Shown piece after piece: positions 1 through 8,315 of a stretch of DNA of 20,066 nt (its first letter is position 1; the number at the start of each line of letters is the position of its first letter). This DNA comes from Thioalkalivibrio nitratireducens. GTDB taxonomy: Bacteria; Pseudomonadota; Gammaproteobacteria; Ectothiorhodospirales; Ectothiorhodospiraceae. The position numbers were made by a program, and so were the translations under genes. The stretch lies in contig JAABSN010000048.1 in NCBI GenBank assembly GCA_011390385.1, positions 1-20,066 of the forward strand, written 5' to 3'. Below the pieces are notes generated by a model. That model searched no databases and had not been told where the DNA came from. It saw only the letters and a program-made list of their open reading frames with translations.

Positions 1-101
1 GACAGGACACGCGCGAGCACGATCCCGCGCCGCGCCAGGAGCGCGATCAGCGGCGCCACCAGCGCTGGCACCAGCAGCGGCAGGACCAACCAGTGATTCA
101 T
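1..101 (-). CDS. mrpD: MrpD/MnhD Na+/H+ antiporter subunit, N-terminal fragment (cut by window edge)
   Basis: Only the first 33 codons are inside the window. They read MNHWLVLPLLVPALVAPLIA and onward, a hydrophobic helix of the kind that opens MrpD (NuoN/NuoM-like) antiporter subunits. The ATG overlaps the TGA of mrpC by four bases (ATGA), and a strong ribosome site (GGGAGGAG) lies just upstream inside mrpC. Position directly after mrpA/B and mrpC matches the usual Mrp order A-(B)-C-D-E-F-G. The identity rests mainly on this context plus the N-terminal sequence. MrpD would be an inner-membrane, proton-translocating subunit of the Mrp complex. Confidence 0.8.
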   Translation of the reverse strand, partial: MNHWLVLPLLVPALVAPLIALLARRGIVLARVL

Positions 102-460
102 CGCTCCTCCCGCCGGGCATCCGGATCCGCGGACTCGAGGTCCACGTGGTCCGAACCACTCTCGAGCCATGCGCGCAGCGCCAGCACCACGATCAGCGCG
201 GTCATCCCGAACGAGATCACGATCGACGTCAGAACCAGCGCCTGTGGAAGCGGATCCGCATACCCCGGTGCCCCCTCCGCAATCAGCGGCGGCAGGTTCA
301 CCGTCAGCCGTCCCATCGTGAACAGGAAGGCATTCACGGCATAGGTCAGCAGGGTCAGCCCGAGGACGACCGGGAAAGTCCGTCCGCGCAACATCAGGTA
401 GATCCCTGCCGCGGTGAGCACCCCGATGGTACTGGCCGCCACGAACTCCAGACTGAACAT
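98..460 (-). CDS. mrpC: MrpC/MnhC Na+/H+ antiporter subunit C (NuoK-like)
   Basis: This is a 120-residue membrane protein resembling NuoK. It has three hydrophobic segments (about residues 4-23, 27-48 and 72-95) and conserved stretches such as GIYLMLRGRTFPVVLGL, LLTYAVNAFLF and DPLPQALVLTSIVISFG, which are characteristic of MrpC. It is part of the multi-subunit inner-membrane Mrp antiporter that exchanges Na+ for H+. The ATG at 460 was chosen over a possible start at 508 because the protein then begins MFSLEFVAAST. That start sits one base after the mrpA stop and has a GGAAGGGG ribosome site at a sensible distance, whereas the longer form would add 16 unconserved residues inside mrpA. The gene is coupled to mrpA upstream and mrpD downstream. 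Confidence 0.9.
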   Translation of the reverse strand: MFSLEFVAASTIGVLTAAGIYLMLRGRTFPVVLGLTLLTYAVNAFLFTMGRLTVNLPPLIAEGAPGYADPLPQALVLTSIVISFGMTALIVVLALRAWLESGSDHVDLESADPDARREER

Positions 461-461
461 C

Positions 462-3320
462 TCAGCACCCCTTCCGTTCGGCGTCATCCCGTGCGGCCGG
501 CGGGCCATCCATGGCCGTCAGATTCACCGGCAGTGTCGCGACTCTGCACCCCATGCGGGACAGGTTCGCCAGTGCCAGCATCACCGCACCGAGCACTGCG
601 AGGAAGACGCCAGCATCGAACAGCATTGCGCTCGCCAATTCGAACTGCCCGACCACCGGCAGCGTAAAGTAGCCAAAGGCGCTGGTCAGAAACGGGTATC
701 CCAGCAGCATCGGCACGATACCGGTCGTGGCGGCAATGAGTACGCCGGAACCGATCATTGCGTTATAGCCGACGCGCATCTGCTTCTGAGCCCAGGCAAA
801 ACCGCTGGCCATATATTGCAGAATGAACCCGATCGAGACCACGAGACCGGCGATGAATCCACCACCCGGCTGGTTGTGCCCACGCAGGAAGATGTACGCA
901 CCCACCATCAACACCAGCGGCAGCATCACGCGCGTGGCCACGACCATGATCAGCGGATGCCGATCGGCCGCCTGCGGCATGTCCGGGCTCCAGTGGGCCA
1001 ACCGGCTGGCCGGACCACCGCGCAGCGCACCATCGAGCAGCGCGAAGATCGCGAGCGCCGCGATCCCGAGCACGATGATCTCGCCGAAGGTGTCGAAGCC
1101 ACGGAAATCGACCAGGATCACATTCACCACGTTGGTCCCCCCGCCCCCCGGCTTCGCCTGCTCCAGGTAGAACCCTGACAGGGAGGTAAACTCCCGCGTC
1201 ATCACCACCCACGACAGCGCGCCAATCCCCGCCCCAGCCAAAATGGCCAGTGTGCCATCGCGCATCCTGCGCCACGGGCCGCTCTCCGCCGGACTGAGTT
1301 TGGGGAGGAAATACAGGGCGAGCAGGATCAGGATTACCGTAACCACGTCGACCGAGATCTGGGTCAGCGCCAGATCCGGCGCCGAAAAGAGCACGAAGCC
1401 GATCGACACGATCAGGCCCACAACGCCCGTGAGAATGACGGCCAGAAACCGCTGGCGATGCAGGGCGACCCCCGCTGCGGTCGCGCCCAGCAGCAACATC
1501 CAGACCGCGAGAACCGCCACGTTCGCCGGCAGGGTGTCGCGGGTCCCTGGCTGGTGCTCGGCGCCCATGAACCCGGCAAAGCCCAACACCACCGCCGCGC
1601 CCACAAGGAAGGCAAGGTAGCGCTGCAGGGAACCGTTGTGCAGTCCGTGGACGACCACCCGGCTGCCACGGACCGCGAACCCGATCGCAGCGTCGAATAT
1701 GGCCTTCGCCTCCGGATGCGGACCTGACCGCCACAATGCACGCAGGTTGCGATACCGCCAGAGGAAGAACAGCCCTCCGAGGGTCGCGATGATCGACAGC
1801 AGCAACGCCGGCGTGACACCGTGCCAGATCGACAGATGAAAATCCGGTACCGGACCACCGATTACCGCACCGGCGGTCACGCGCACCAGCGTACCGGCAA
1901 AGGTCTCGGGGAACAGGCCGATCAGCACCACCAGGGCCACCAGCAGCGCCGGTGGCAGCCAGAACCCGGCCGGGGGGTCGTGGGGACTGGCGCTCGGATA
2001 ATCCTGCCGCTTTGGCCCTAAGAACACATGGGCGATGAAACGAAAGGCGTAGGCCACCGAGAACACTGCGCCGAATGTGACCAGCACTGGCACCGCCCAG
2101 GCGTTCCCCGCCCAGGTGGTGTGTGCCGCCTCCTCCAGCATCATCTCCTTGGACAGGAAGCCATTGAGCGGCACCAGCCCGGCCATCGAGGCCGCGGCGA
2201 CCATCACCAGTGTCGCGGTGATCGGCATCAGGAACATCAGGCCGCCAAGACGCTTGATGTCCCGCGTGCCGGTCTCGTGATCAACGATCCCCGCGTTCAT
2301 GAACAATGCGGCCTTGAAGGTCGCATGGTTGATGATGTGGAAGACGCCCGCGACCACCGCCATCGGCGTGCCGAAGCCGAGCAGCATGGTCATCAGGCCC
2401 AGATGGCTGACGGTCGAATAGGCCAGCAGGGCCTTCAGGTCATCCTTGAACAGCGCGATGACCGCCCCGGTCACCATGGTGACCAAGCCGGTGGTCGCCA
2501 CCAGATAGAACCAGGCCTCGGTTCCCGCAAGCACCGGCCAGAGCCGCGCCAGCAGGAAGACCCCCGCCTTCACCATGGTTGCCGAATGCAGGTAGGCGGA
2601 CACCGGGGTCGGCGCGGCCATCGCATGCGGCAGCCAGAAATGGAACGGGAACTGGGCGCTCTTGGCGAAGGCGCCGACCAGGATCAGGAGCAGCGCCGGC
2701 AGGTACAGCGGTGAGGCCTGGATCACATCGGCACGCTGCAGGATCACAGTGAGTTCGTAGGAGTCCGCGACGTGGCCAAGGATCAACATGCCGCCGATCA
2801 GCGCCAGGCCCCCTGCACCGGTGACGGCCAGTGCCATCCTGGCCCCCTGGCGCCCCTCCGGCAGGTGCCGCCAGAAGCCGATCAGCAGGAAGGAACTCAG
2901 GCTGGTCAGTTCCCAGAAGATCACCAGCAGCAGGATGTTGTCCGACAACACGATACCGACCATCGCACCCTGAAACAGCAGCAGGTATGCATAGAAGGTA
3001 CCCATCGGATCCTTCTGCGACAGGTAGAAGCGTGCGTAGAGGATGATCAGCAGGCCGATCCCGAGGATCAGTCCGGCGAACAGCAGCCCGAGCCCGTCCA
3101 GGAAGAACGTGGCGTTCAGACCCAGAGCGGGCAGCCATTGCCAGCCGAACTGGATGACCTCGCCGCGCAGCACGGCCGGCGCATGGCTCAGCAGCAAAAC
3201 GAAGGCGAGTAATGTCACCGACCCGGTCGCGATCGCGCAGACATTGCGGCCGAAGCGGATCAGCAGTGCCGGCAGCACCGCGCCCAGGAAGGGTAGCATC
3301 ACGATCAAGGCGAGGCGCAT
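462..3320 (-). CDS. mrpA: MrpA-MrpB fusion, large subunit of Mrp-type Na+/H+ antiporter
   Basis: The product is a 952-residue polytopic inner-membrane protein. The N-terminal half is a NuoL-like antiporter module. E137 (in WELTSLSS), K220 (GAFAKSAQFPFHFWLPHA), H245 and K251 (SAYLHSATMVKAG) occupy positions that carry conserved charged residues in proton-pumping subunits. The middle, about residues 600-780, matches the MbhD/MbhE-like C-terminal part of MrpA (VDVVTVILILLALYFLP; NVILVDFRGFDTFGEI). Residues from about 789 to 930 form an MnhB/MrpB domain (YIFLRGHNQPGGGFIAGLVV), so the subunit that is separate in Bacillus-type operons is fused here. This is the group-2 arrangement known from proteobacteria. 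The function would be Na+(Li+,K+)/H+ exchange, pH homeostasis and salt tolerance. The ATG at 3320 gives a plausible hydrophobic N-terminus, but the ribosome site (CGGAACC) is weak. Confidence 0.93.
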   Translation of the reverse strand: MRLALIVMLPFLGAVLPALLIRFGRNVCAIATGSVTLLAFVLLLSHAPAVLRGEVIQFGWQWLPALGLNATFFLDGLGLLFAGLILGIGLLIILYARFYLSQKDPMGTFYAYLLLFQGAMVGIVLSDNILLLVIFWELTSLSSFLLIGFWRHLPEGRQGARMALAVTGAGGLALIGGMLILGHVADSYELTVILQRADVIQASPLYLPALLLILVGAFAKSAQFPFHFWLPHAMAAPTPVSAYLHSATMVKAGVFLLARLWPVLAGTEAWFYLVATTGLVTMVTGAVIALFKDDLKALLAYSTVSHLGLMTMLLGFGTPMAVVAGVFHIINHATFKAALFMNAGIVDHETGTRDIKRLGGLMFLMPITATLVMVAAASMAGLVPLNGFLSKEMMLEEAAHTTWAGNAWAVPVLVTFGAVFSVAYAFRFIAHVFLGPKRQDYPSASPHDPPAGFWLPPALLVALVVLIGLFPETFAGTLVRVTAGAVIGGPVPDFHLSIWHGVTPALLLSIIATLGGLFFLWRYRNLRALWRSGPHPEAKAIFDAAIGFAVRGSRVVVHGLHNGSLQRYLAFLVGAAVVLGFAGFMGAEHQPGTRDTLPANVAVLAVWMLLLGATAAGVALHRQRFLAVILTGVVGLIVSIGFVLFSAPDLALTQISVDVVTVILILLALYFLPKLSPAESGPWRRMRDGTLAILAGAGIGALSWVVMTREFTSLSGFYLEQAKPGGGGTNVVNVILVDFRGFDTFGEIIVLGIAALAIFALLDGALRGGPASRLAHWSPDMPQAADRHPLIMVVATRVMLPLVLMVGAYIFLRGHNQPGGGFIAGLVVSIGFILQYMASGFAWAQKQMRVGYNAMIGSGVLIAATTGIVPMLLGYPFLTSAFGYFTLPVVGQFELASAMLFDAGVFLAVLGAVMLALANLSRMGCRVATLPVNLTAMDGPPAARDDAERKGC

Positions 3321-3381
3321 ACGATTCGGTTCCGATCGAGTCTACGAGAACAACGACCTGATTACCCTCGGGTGGCCACGC

Positions 3382-3410
3382 AGTATTGAACCACCGGGAT
3401 TCATTGTCCA
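3382..3410 (-). promoter_or_regulatory. Putative sigma70 promoter of the mrp operon
   Basis: Read on the minus strand there is TGGACA (3410-3405), a 17-bp spacer and AATACT (3387-3382). This matches five of six -35 bases and four of six -10 bases at ideal spacing. A transcript would start near 3375, leaving a leader of about 55 nt before the mrpA ATG. The -35 element overlaps the end of the small gene upstream. Support is from motif only. Confidence 0.45.
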
Positions 3411-3718
3411 GGGGAAGACGGGTATTCCGGTAGCGACCCCTGCATCTGACCGGATCGCAGCTGCATGCTGTAACCCGGATCACCGCGCTCGGACCCATAG
3501 CCCTGATGGCCACTGTCGAAGCCCGGGCCTGAGACATCGCCATCACCGCGACCGGAGCCATTCGGACCCTGCTGACCCATCGAGGAACCCTGTCCAGAGT
3601 CCGCGCCCTGCGGCCGCTCTTCGGCCTCGCCCACGCCCAGCACCAGAACGGATGCCATGGCGGCGCCGGCCAGTGGGGTACCGATCAGTCGGGAATTGAA
3701 ACGATGCATCCTCGCCAC
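3401..3718 (-). CDS. Small putative exported protein, Gly/Ser/Gln-rich, function unknown
   Basis: I do not recognise this 105-residue product (102 from the internal ATG at 3709). The N-terminus has basic residues (RMHRFNSR), then a hydrophobic run (IGTPLAGAAMASVLVLGVG) and a possible cleavage site near GEA/EE, which looks like a Sec signal peptide. The rest is low complexity: rich in Gly, Ser, Gln and Asp with repeated GQ, GS and GD pairs, almost no hydrophobic core and no cysteine. It may be a disordered periplasmic or secreted protein. The start could be GTG 3718 or ATG 3709. The GAGG directly before the ATG is too close to be a normal ribosome site, so the start is unsettled. It lies between the tRNA-Phe terminator and the mrp promoter, so it is probably its own transcription unit. 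Codon use looks coding, but no homologue came to mind. Confidence 0.5.
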   Translation of the reverse strand: MARMHRFNSRLIGTPLAGAAMASVLVLGVGEAEERPQGADSGQGSSMGQQGPNGSGRGDGDVSGPGFDSGHQGYGSERGDPGYSMQLRSGQMQGSLPEYPSSPGQ

Positions 3719-3904
3719 GGGCGCAGCCGGGGCCGGTTTTGTTCGTCTCCGCGCCGGTGCATGGCGATGAACTGAATGGCGTCGAGATCGGAACCGAGCG
3801 TTTGACCAGCTGCCTTGCAGTCCGCACCCCGTTCCAATAACCCCTGTCGTTCCGGGTACCGGCCGATACGCTGCGCCAGGGACTCTGTTGAAACGTGCAG
3901 GAAC
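3719..3904. other. Gap between small exported-protein gene and tRNA-Phe terminator
   Basis: This stretch of 186 bp has no recognised gene. A minus-strand frame runs through it from a TTG in the terminator T-run (about 3906) to 3685, giving 73 residues with no recognisable domain. It overlaps the start of the exported-protein gene out of frame. I see no clear promoter in it, although one for the downstream small gene would be expected here. Confidence 0.4.
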
Positions 3905-3926
3905 AAAAAAACCGCTGTTTCAGCGG
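3905..3926 (-). terminator. Rho-independent terminator of tRNA-Phe
   Basis: On the minus strand a perfect 6-bp stem CCGCTG-AAA-CAGCGG (3926-3912) is followed by seven T residues (3911-3905). It lies 36 nt past the CCA end of the tRNA gene. This is a classic intrinsic terminator for a single-gene tRNA transcript. Confidence 0.9.
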
Positions 3927-3962
3927 CTTATGTACTTCAAGGAACCTTGCTGGAACATCAAA

Positions 3963-4038
3963 TGGTGGCCAGGGACGGAATCGAACCGCCGACACGGGGA
4001 TTTTCAATCCCCTGCTCTACCGACTGAGCTACCTGGCC
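3963..4038 (-). tRNA. tRNA-Phe (GAA anticodon), CCA encoded
   Basis: The minus-strand 76 nt fold completely. The 7-bp acceptor is GGCCAGG/CCTGGCC, the D-arm GCTC/GAGC, the anticodon stem GGGGA/TCCCC with loop TTGAAAA (anticodon GAA, phenylalanine), and the variable loop is 5 nt. The T-arm is GGCGG/CCGTC with loop TTCGATT. The discriminator is A and the terminal CCA is genome-encoded. The gene has its own promoter and terminator. Its neighbourhood downstream of mutY-yggX resembles that of E. coli and relatives, where a tRNA-Phe gene also lies near mutY. Confidence 0.97.
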
Positions 4039-4076
4039 GGAGCCTTGCGTGGAGTCGCCTCAGGGCGAAGGCGCGT

Positions 4077-4105
4077 ATTAAACCGGCCGCGGCGCCGCCA
4101 GTCAA
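4077..4105 (-). promoter_or_regulatory. Sigma70 promoter of tRNA-Phe with GC-rich discriminator
   Basis: On the minus strand TTGACT (4105-4100) is separated by exactly 17 bp from TTTAAT (4082-4077). The following bases, ACGCGCC, form a GC-rich discriminator of the kind typical of stable-RNA promoters under stringent control by ppGpp/DksA. The start would be near 4070, leaving about 30 nt of 5' leader to be removed by RNase P. Confidence 0.8.
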
Positions 4106-4139
4106 GCGGGTGAACCCGAGCCGGTCGCGATAAGGTCGA

Positions 4140-4418
4140 TTATTTTCCCTGATTCGGGTCGACGTAGCCCTCGGGCTTCGTGGCGCCACCCTGGAAGAAG
4201 AACTTCTCCATCTCCTCCTCGAGGAACTTGCGGGCCTTTGGCTCCACCGGGCTCAGTCGGTACTCGTTGATCAGCATGGTCTGGTGCTTGAGCCAGAGCT
4301 GCCACGCCTCCTTGGAGACGTTCGCATAGATCTTCTTGCCGAGCTCACCCGGGTAGGTCGGTACAGCCAGCCCTTCCGCCTCGCGGCCGAGGTAAACACA
4401 GTTCACGGTTCGCGCCAT
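4140..4418 (-). CDS. yggX: YggX family Fe(II)-trafficking / oxidative-stress protection protein
   Basis: The 92-residue product matches E. coli YggX along its length. It has MARTVNC with the conserved Cys7, then [34 protein letters not shown] and a C-terminal GYVDP. The small cytosolic protein protects iron-sulfur proteins from oxidation and is thought to handle labile Fe(II). The gene overlaps the end of mutY by 16 bp, the same mutY-yggX pairing as in E. coli. MutY carries a [4Fe-4S] cluster, so the coupling makes functional sense. It is the last gene of the moaC-to-yggX run, with the tRNA-Phe promoter immediately downstream. Confidence 0.95.
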   Translation of the reverse strand: MARTVNCVYLGREAEGLAVPTYPGELGKKIYANVSKEAWQLWLKHQTMLINEYRLSPVEPKARKFLEEEMEKFFFQGGATKPEGYVDPNQGK

Positions 4419-5467
4419 TTCTCGGTATTCCCCTGGTCTTTCAGAAAGCGTGCGATGGGAGCCGGCAAGCCGACCCGCACCGGGAGGCGCGTGTTATACC
4501 AGATCGCCCCATCGCCTTCCATGATCCCACACCCAGCGGCCGGGAGCCGAAAACGCAGAATCTGCAGATCCAGCCGATAGTGACTGAAGACATGGTCGAT
4601 ACGATCATTCGGGTTCTGTCGCTCCTCAAGGGCATCAGCCCAGCGCGCAAGAATGGCGTCGCGCAGAACCGGTGCTTCATCGGCCTCGGGCAGGCTGTAC
4701 AGACCACCCCAGATTCCCGCGCCGGCGCGGCGTTCGAGGTACACGCCTTCGGGTGCAAGGATCACCGCAGCCCAGCGGGTGCGGACGGGCAGCACCTTCG
4801 GTGACCGTGGCGTAGGCAATTCAGTCACCCGCCCCTGCACCAGAGCCTGGCAGTCCGAGGCGACCGGACAGCACGAACAGGCCGCGCCGCTTCGGGTACA
4901 CAATGTGGCACCGAGGTCCATCATGGCCTGAGTGTAATCGGCCATGCGCCGGTCGGGCAGTCGCGCTTCGGCGATCGCCCAGAGCCGGCGCTGCACGGAA
5001 GTGCTCCCCGGCCAACCCTCGATCGCGGCGTGCCGGGCGAGGACGCGCCGGGCATTGCCGTCGAGGATCGCTTCTCGCTGCCCGTGAGCCTGCGCCAGAA
5101 TCGCCGCGGCGGTCGACCGGCCGATGCCCGGCAGCTGCTCCAGTGCAGCGCGATCCGCAGGCAGCTCGCCACCATGTTCCCCCACCACTGCTCGAGCCGT
5201 TTGATGCAGGTTTCGCGCGCGCGCGTAGTAGCCCAACCCCGCCCACAAATGCAGTACTTCATCGAGCGGTGCGGCCGCCAGATGCCTGACATCCGGGAAA
5301 CGCCGGATGAAGGACTGGAAGTAGGGAACCACCGCCTCGACCCGAGTCTGCTGCAGCATGATTTCCGAGACCCAGACCCTATAGGCTGTGCGCGACTGTT
5401 GCCAGGGCAGGTCGTGGCGGCCGTGAACATCGAACCAGGCCAGCAGGCGCTCGGCAAATTCGTTCAT
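4403..5467 (-). CDS. mutY: MutY A/G-specific adenine DNA glycosylase
   Basis: The 354-residue product is a base-excision repair enzyme that removes adenine mispaired with 8-oxoguanine. Residues 1-210 form the HhH-GPD catalytic domain. E35 (in [13 protein letters not shown]) is the catalytic glutamate, the helix-hairpin-helix is LPGIGRSTA (112-120), and D136 (in [12 protein letters not shown]) is the catalytic aspartate. The iron-sulfur cluster motif C-X6-C-X2-C-X5-C is intact at C190, C197, C200 and C206. The C-terminal part from about residue 225 is the NUDIX-like domain that reads 8-oxoG. Its length is close to that of E. coli MutY (350). The ATG at 5467 overlaps the upstream SRPBCC gene by four bases (ATGA), indicating translational coupling. 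Confidence 0.96.
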   Translation of the reverse strand: MNEFAERLLAWFDVHGRHDLPWQQSRTAYRVWVSEIMLQQTRVEAVVPYFQSFIRRFPDVRHLAAAPLDEVLHLWAGLGYYARARNLHQTARAVVGEHGGELPADRAALEQLPGIGRSTAAAILAQAHGQREAILDGNARRVLARHAAIEGWPGSTSVQRRLWAIAEARLPDRRMADYTQAMMDLGATLCTRSGAACSCCPVASDCQALVQGRVTELPTPRSPKVLPVRTRWAAVILAPEGVYLERRAGAGIWGGLYSLPEADEAPVLRDAILARWADALEERQNPNDRIDHVFSHYRLDLQILRFRLPAAGCGIMEGDGAIWYNTRLPVRVGLPAPIARFLKDQGNTEKWREP

Positions 5468-6066
5468 CGCGGCGACGCCGGTGGAGCCGGGGATTCCCGG
5501 GTGCGGGCCGCGTGCTCGATGCGGTCGATACTGCGCTGGAATTCACCACGGACCCACCACTGCACCAGCGTCGACCCGAGCAGGGCCGGAACACGGAAAT
5601 CGGGTTCGAGATAGCCGTTCATCCGAATGCGCGAGCGAGCCGCGTCAGCTTCGTCCTCATCGATGCGCCAGGAAAACTGCCCGCGGCGCACTCGGCTCAG
5701 ATCGGGCACGGTCGTTCCCGACGACCAACCACCGATCACGTGGCGCACATCGATGGTATGCGGCGCTTCGCGACAGAAGAACAACAGGCATCCACGCATG
5801 CGGGTGAATACGCGCTCGACCCCGTCGCCAGAAGGGCCGAGAAGCCGGCTTTCCACCACCAGGGGAAGCACGCGGTCGAGACGTTCGTAGTCATGCACCA
5901 CGGCCACGACATCGGCCATCGGTGCGTGCATCAGAACATCGAGCCTGAACTCGAGACGCGCACCGTCGAAGGAAACCTCGATATGCTCGGCTGCAATGGC
6001 GGCTGTCGGGACGACCAGGCACAAGACCAGCAACCAGAACAGCCGCCAGTGGGCGCGTAACGGCAC
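5464..6066 (-). CDS. Exported SRPBCC/START-like (polyketide cyclase/dehydrase-type) protein
   Basis: The product has 200 residues. Residues 1-26 look like a Sec signal peptide (hydrophobic core LFWLLVLCLVVPTAAIA, likely cleavage before EHIEV). The mature part has the START/SRPBCC pattern: an opening strand, DVVAVVHDYERLDRVLP (helix-turn-helix grip start), then alternating strands including RRGQFSWRI, and a closing amphipathic helix. SRPBCC domains bind hydrophobic ligands, but the ligand here is unknown. The gene starts with GTG at 6066, sharing its first base with the asmA stop (TAGTG), and its end overlaps mutY. Its position between asmA and mutY suggests an envelope or lipid-related role tied to AsmA rather than to DNA repair. 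That is inference. Confidence 0.75.
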   Translation of the reverse strand: MPLRAHWRLFWLLVLCLVVPTAAIAAEHIEVSFDGARLEFRLDVLMHAPMADVVAVVHDYERLDRVLPLVVESRLLGPSGDGVERVFTRMRGCLLFFCREAPHTIDVRHVIGGWSSGTTVPDLSRVRRGQFSWRIDEDEADAARSRIRMNGYLEPDFRVPALLGSTLVQWWVRGEFQRSIDRIEHAARTRESPAPPASPR

Positions 6067-8315
6067 TACCGGAACAGGCTCCGGCCCTGCTCTCGCAACA
6101 GGTCGAGTCCTTGATCGAGACCTCGCGAACCCGAGGGCTCCTCGTCCGGCTGCTCCTGCCCACCGTCCCCGCCGGAATCACCGCGATCCCCCCCGCCCAG
6201 CCGTTCGAGCAGACGCTGCTGCAGACGGTCGGTCTCCCGCCGCACCCGCTCGTCGATGCGCTCGCGCACCACGTCCTCGAGATCCAGCCGGAAACGCGGT
6301 TCGTCGAACGTCCCGCTGATACGGATGGGAAGATTCACACCGCGCAATTCCTCGAGACTGCGCCCACCCTGTCCTTCGATGGTGTCCACGAGCGTGGTCT
6401 CCACCCGGTAATCGAGGCTCTGCCTCGGGAGATCAGCGGAACCACGCCCCGAAACCCGCAGCAATGGCGAACTCGCGGCCAGATCATCATTGTGTACGAC
6501 GCCATCGTCGATGCGAAAGCTGCCGCTCAACTCGGTAAAGTCGGTCTGGTTCGGTTCCCCATCGTCCTCTGGTCTCTCACCACGAAGACGCGCATCCGCA
6601 TGCCGAATGATGCGTGCGATGTTGATACCGCGCACTGCCCCGTCCTCGAAGCGCATCTGTCCGGTACCGTTCAGGCTTGCGGTCAGCGCATCGACACTGG
6701 CACCCGTCGCAGTGATGTCAAGGCCGAGGTTGCCGGTGCCGAGCAGTTTCGATTCCTCACCGCGCAGCGCTTCCAGCAATTCGCCAATGGCGATCCCTTC
6801 CAGCCGAACATTGGCCGCATAGCTCGGCGTTCCACGACGCGCGTTCAGCGTGATCTTGCTTTCAAGGAGCCCCTGGTAACCCCTGCCTACCAGCGGATCC
6901 ACCTGCCACTGACCCTCGCGGGCGCGCAGCTTGACCTCGATGCCCTCCAGCGTAAGACCCAGCATCGTGAGCACTTCGAGCCGCAGACTGCCGTCCATGT
7001 CGAAGGCGCGCATCAGTTCCGCGGGGAGACCAATCGGAATGTCGCCCTTCGCCACCTCCGGCGGCAGTTCGGACGGCAACTCTGGCGGCGTCTCCGCTTC
7101 GCGCGCCTGCTCGACCTGGGGCGGCAGGTAGCGGTCAAGATCGACCTGATCACCCATCATTGTGAAGCTGACCATGGGCCGGGACCCGGACCGGTCAAGC
7201 CCGGCTTGCCCGCGCAGAGTGGAATCATCCAGAGTGATCAGGATGGGATCGACCGTCAGACGCTCCGGAGTACCCGATACCGAAAACTCCAGTGCCACGC
7301 GCTTCAGGACGTCGGGATCGGCCGTCTCGGGGGCATCAAAGCCGAGGCTTGCGAGCAGATCACGGGCGTTGAAGGTGTTGCTGCGCAGCTCTCCCTGCAA
7401 CGCGGGGACTTCGTCATCGAGACCACGCATCTCGACCGAACCGGTGAGATGCAGGTCGGACAGATTCGCGGACAATCGTTCAACGCTGGCCACTGCCTGC
7501 TGCAGGTCCAGCATCGCGTCCGCGTCGAGACGTACCTGGATCTCCGGTTCCAGCGCAGGATGGCGCAGGTCGATCACGGACTGCAGACGCCGGAACGAGT
7601 ACCGCTCCGCGGCAATATCCAGGTTCATCCGCGCCTCGAGATCCAGATCCAGTTCGATCGGCTCGGCATCGCCGTCCCTGACCCATACCGCCCCGTCGAA
7701 CGTGACGGGTGTCTCGGTTGCCAGTCGGAATCCACGCAGCGCCAGATTGGCCTGGGAGAGGACCATGCGCCGGCCCTCAAGCTGGTCGTCCCATTCGACG
7801 CGCAGATCGGTCAGGTCCAGACCGGCGATTCCGATATCGCGCATGCCCGTAGTCGCGCGAGCGACGCTGCCGCTCCGTGCCGCACCCACGGCTCCCTCAC
7901 CGGAATCGTTTACGCGCTCGACCAGATCGTCCCAGTTGGTGCGTCCGTCTGCATTGCGCGCCAGGGAGATGCCGACGCCATCCGCCTCGATGCGTTGCAC
8001 GTCGATCTCATTGCGGAGCAGGGGAAGAACCGCCACGGCAACATCGACAACCCTGAACTCGGCAAAAGGCTGCTCGCCAAAACCATCGGCATTGGCGAGT
8101 CGAACCTCCTCGAGGCGCAATCCGATGGACGGGTACAGCGTCAGTTCGATATTGCCCCCCAGGGTCAGCGCCCGCCCCGTGACTTCCGCCACCTTGTCCT
8201 CGATGCGATCCTTGTAGAGATTGGGATCGAAGGTCACGACAAGGTACACCGCGACGACGACGGCCAGCACCACGAGAACTGCCAGCAGGCCCAGCAAACG
8301 ACCGATCCATTTCAT
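6066..8315 (-). CDS. asmA: AsmA family inner-membrane-anchored envelope protein
   Basis: The product is a 749-residue AsmA-like protein. A single N-terminal membrane anchor (about residues 6-28) is followed by the AsmA signature [20 protein letters not shown], then [20 protein letters not shown] and [11 protein letters not shown]. The body is the long beta-rich periplasmic region, and residues from about 500 onward show the conserved C-terminal AsmA part ([31 protein letters not shown]). The tail (about 700-749) is Gly/Asp/Glu-rich and probably disordered. AsmA relatives are proposed to move or organise lipids between the membranes. asmA-mutY-yggX is a known pseudomonad order. The ATG overlaps the moaC stop (ATGA). 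It is longer than E. coli AsmA (617), the difference lying in the central repeats and tail. Confidence 0.92.
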   Translation of the reverse strand: MKWIGRLLGLLAVLVVLAVVVAVYLVVTFDPNLYKDRIEDKVAEVTGRALTLGGNIELTLYPSIGLRLEEVRLANADGFGEQPFAEFRVVDVAVAVLPLLRNEIDVQRIEADGVGISLARNADGRTNWDDLVERVNDSGEGAVGAARSGSVARATTGMRDIGIAGLDLTDLRVEWDDQLEGRRMVLSQANLALRGFRLATETPVTFDGAVWVRDGDAEPIELDLDLEARMNLDIAAERYSFRRLQSVIDLRHPALEPEIQVRLDADAMLDLQQAVASVERLSANLSDLHLTGSVEMRGLDDEVPALQGELRSNTFNARDLLASLGFDAPETADPDVLKRVALEFSVSGTPERLTVDPILITLDDSTLRGQAGLDRSGSRPMVSFTMMGDQVDLDRYLPPQVEQAREAETPPELPSELPPEVAKGDIPIGLPAELMRAFDMDGSLRLEVLTMLGLTLEGIEVKLRAREGQWQVDPLVGRGYQGLLESKITLNARRGTPSYAANVRLEGIAIGELLEALRGEESKLLGTGNLGLDITATGASVDALTASLNGTGQMRFEDGAVRGINIARIIRHADARLRGERPEDDGEPNQTDFTELSGSFRIDDGVVHNDDLAASSPLLRVSGRGSADLPRQSLDYRVETTLVDTIEGQGGRSLEELRGVNLPIRISGTFDEPRFRLDLEDVVRERIDERVRRETDRLQQRLLERLGGGDRGDSGGDGGQEQPDEEPSGSRGLDQGLDLLREQGRSLFR

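Noticed and set aside
2028..2714. 228-residue Gln/His/Arg-rich frame antisense to mrpA
   Set aside because: The translation is Gln/His/Arg-rich, typical of the reverse strand of a hydrophobic membrane protein gene.
3685..3906. 73-residue frame between the tRNA terminator and the small exported protein
   Set aside because: It would start with TTG inside the terminator T-run, has no ribosome site and no recognisable domain, and overlaps a better candidate gene.
3963..4038. tRNA-Phe as a phage or island attachment site
   Set aside because: No integrase, no direct repeat of the tRNA 3' end and no foreign-looking genes on either side in the window.
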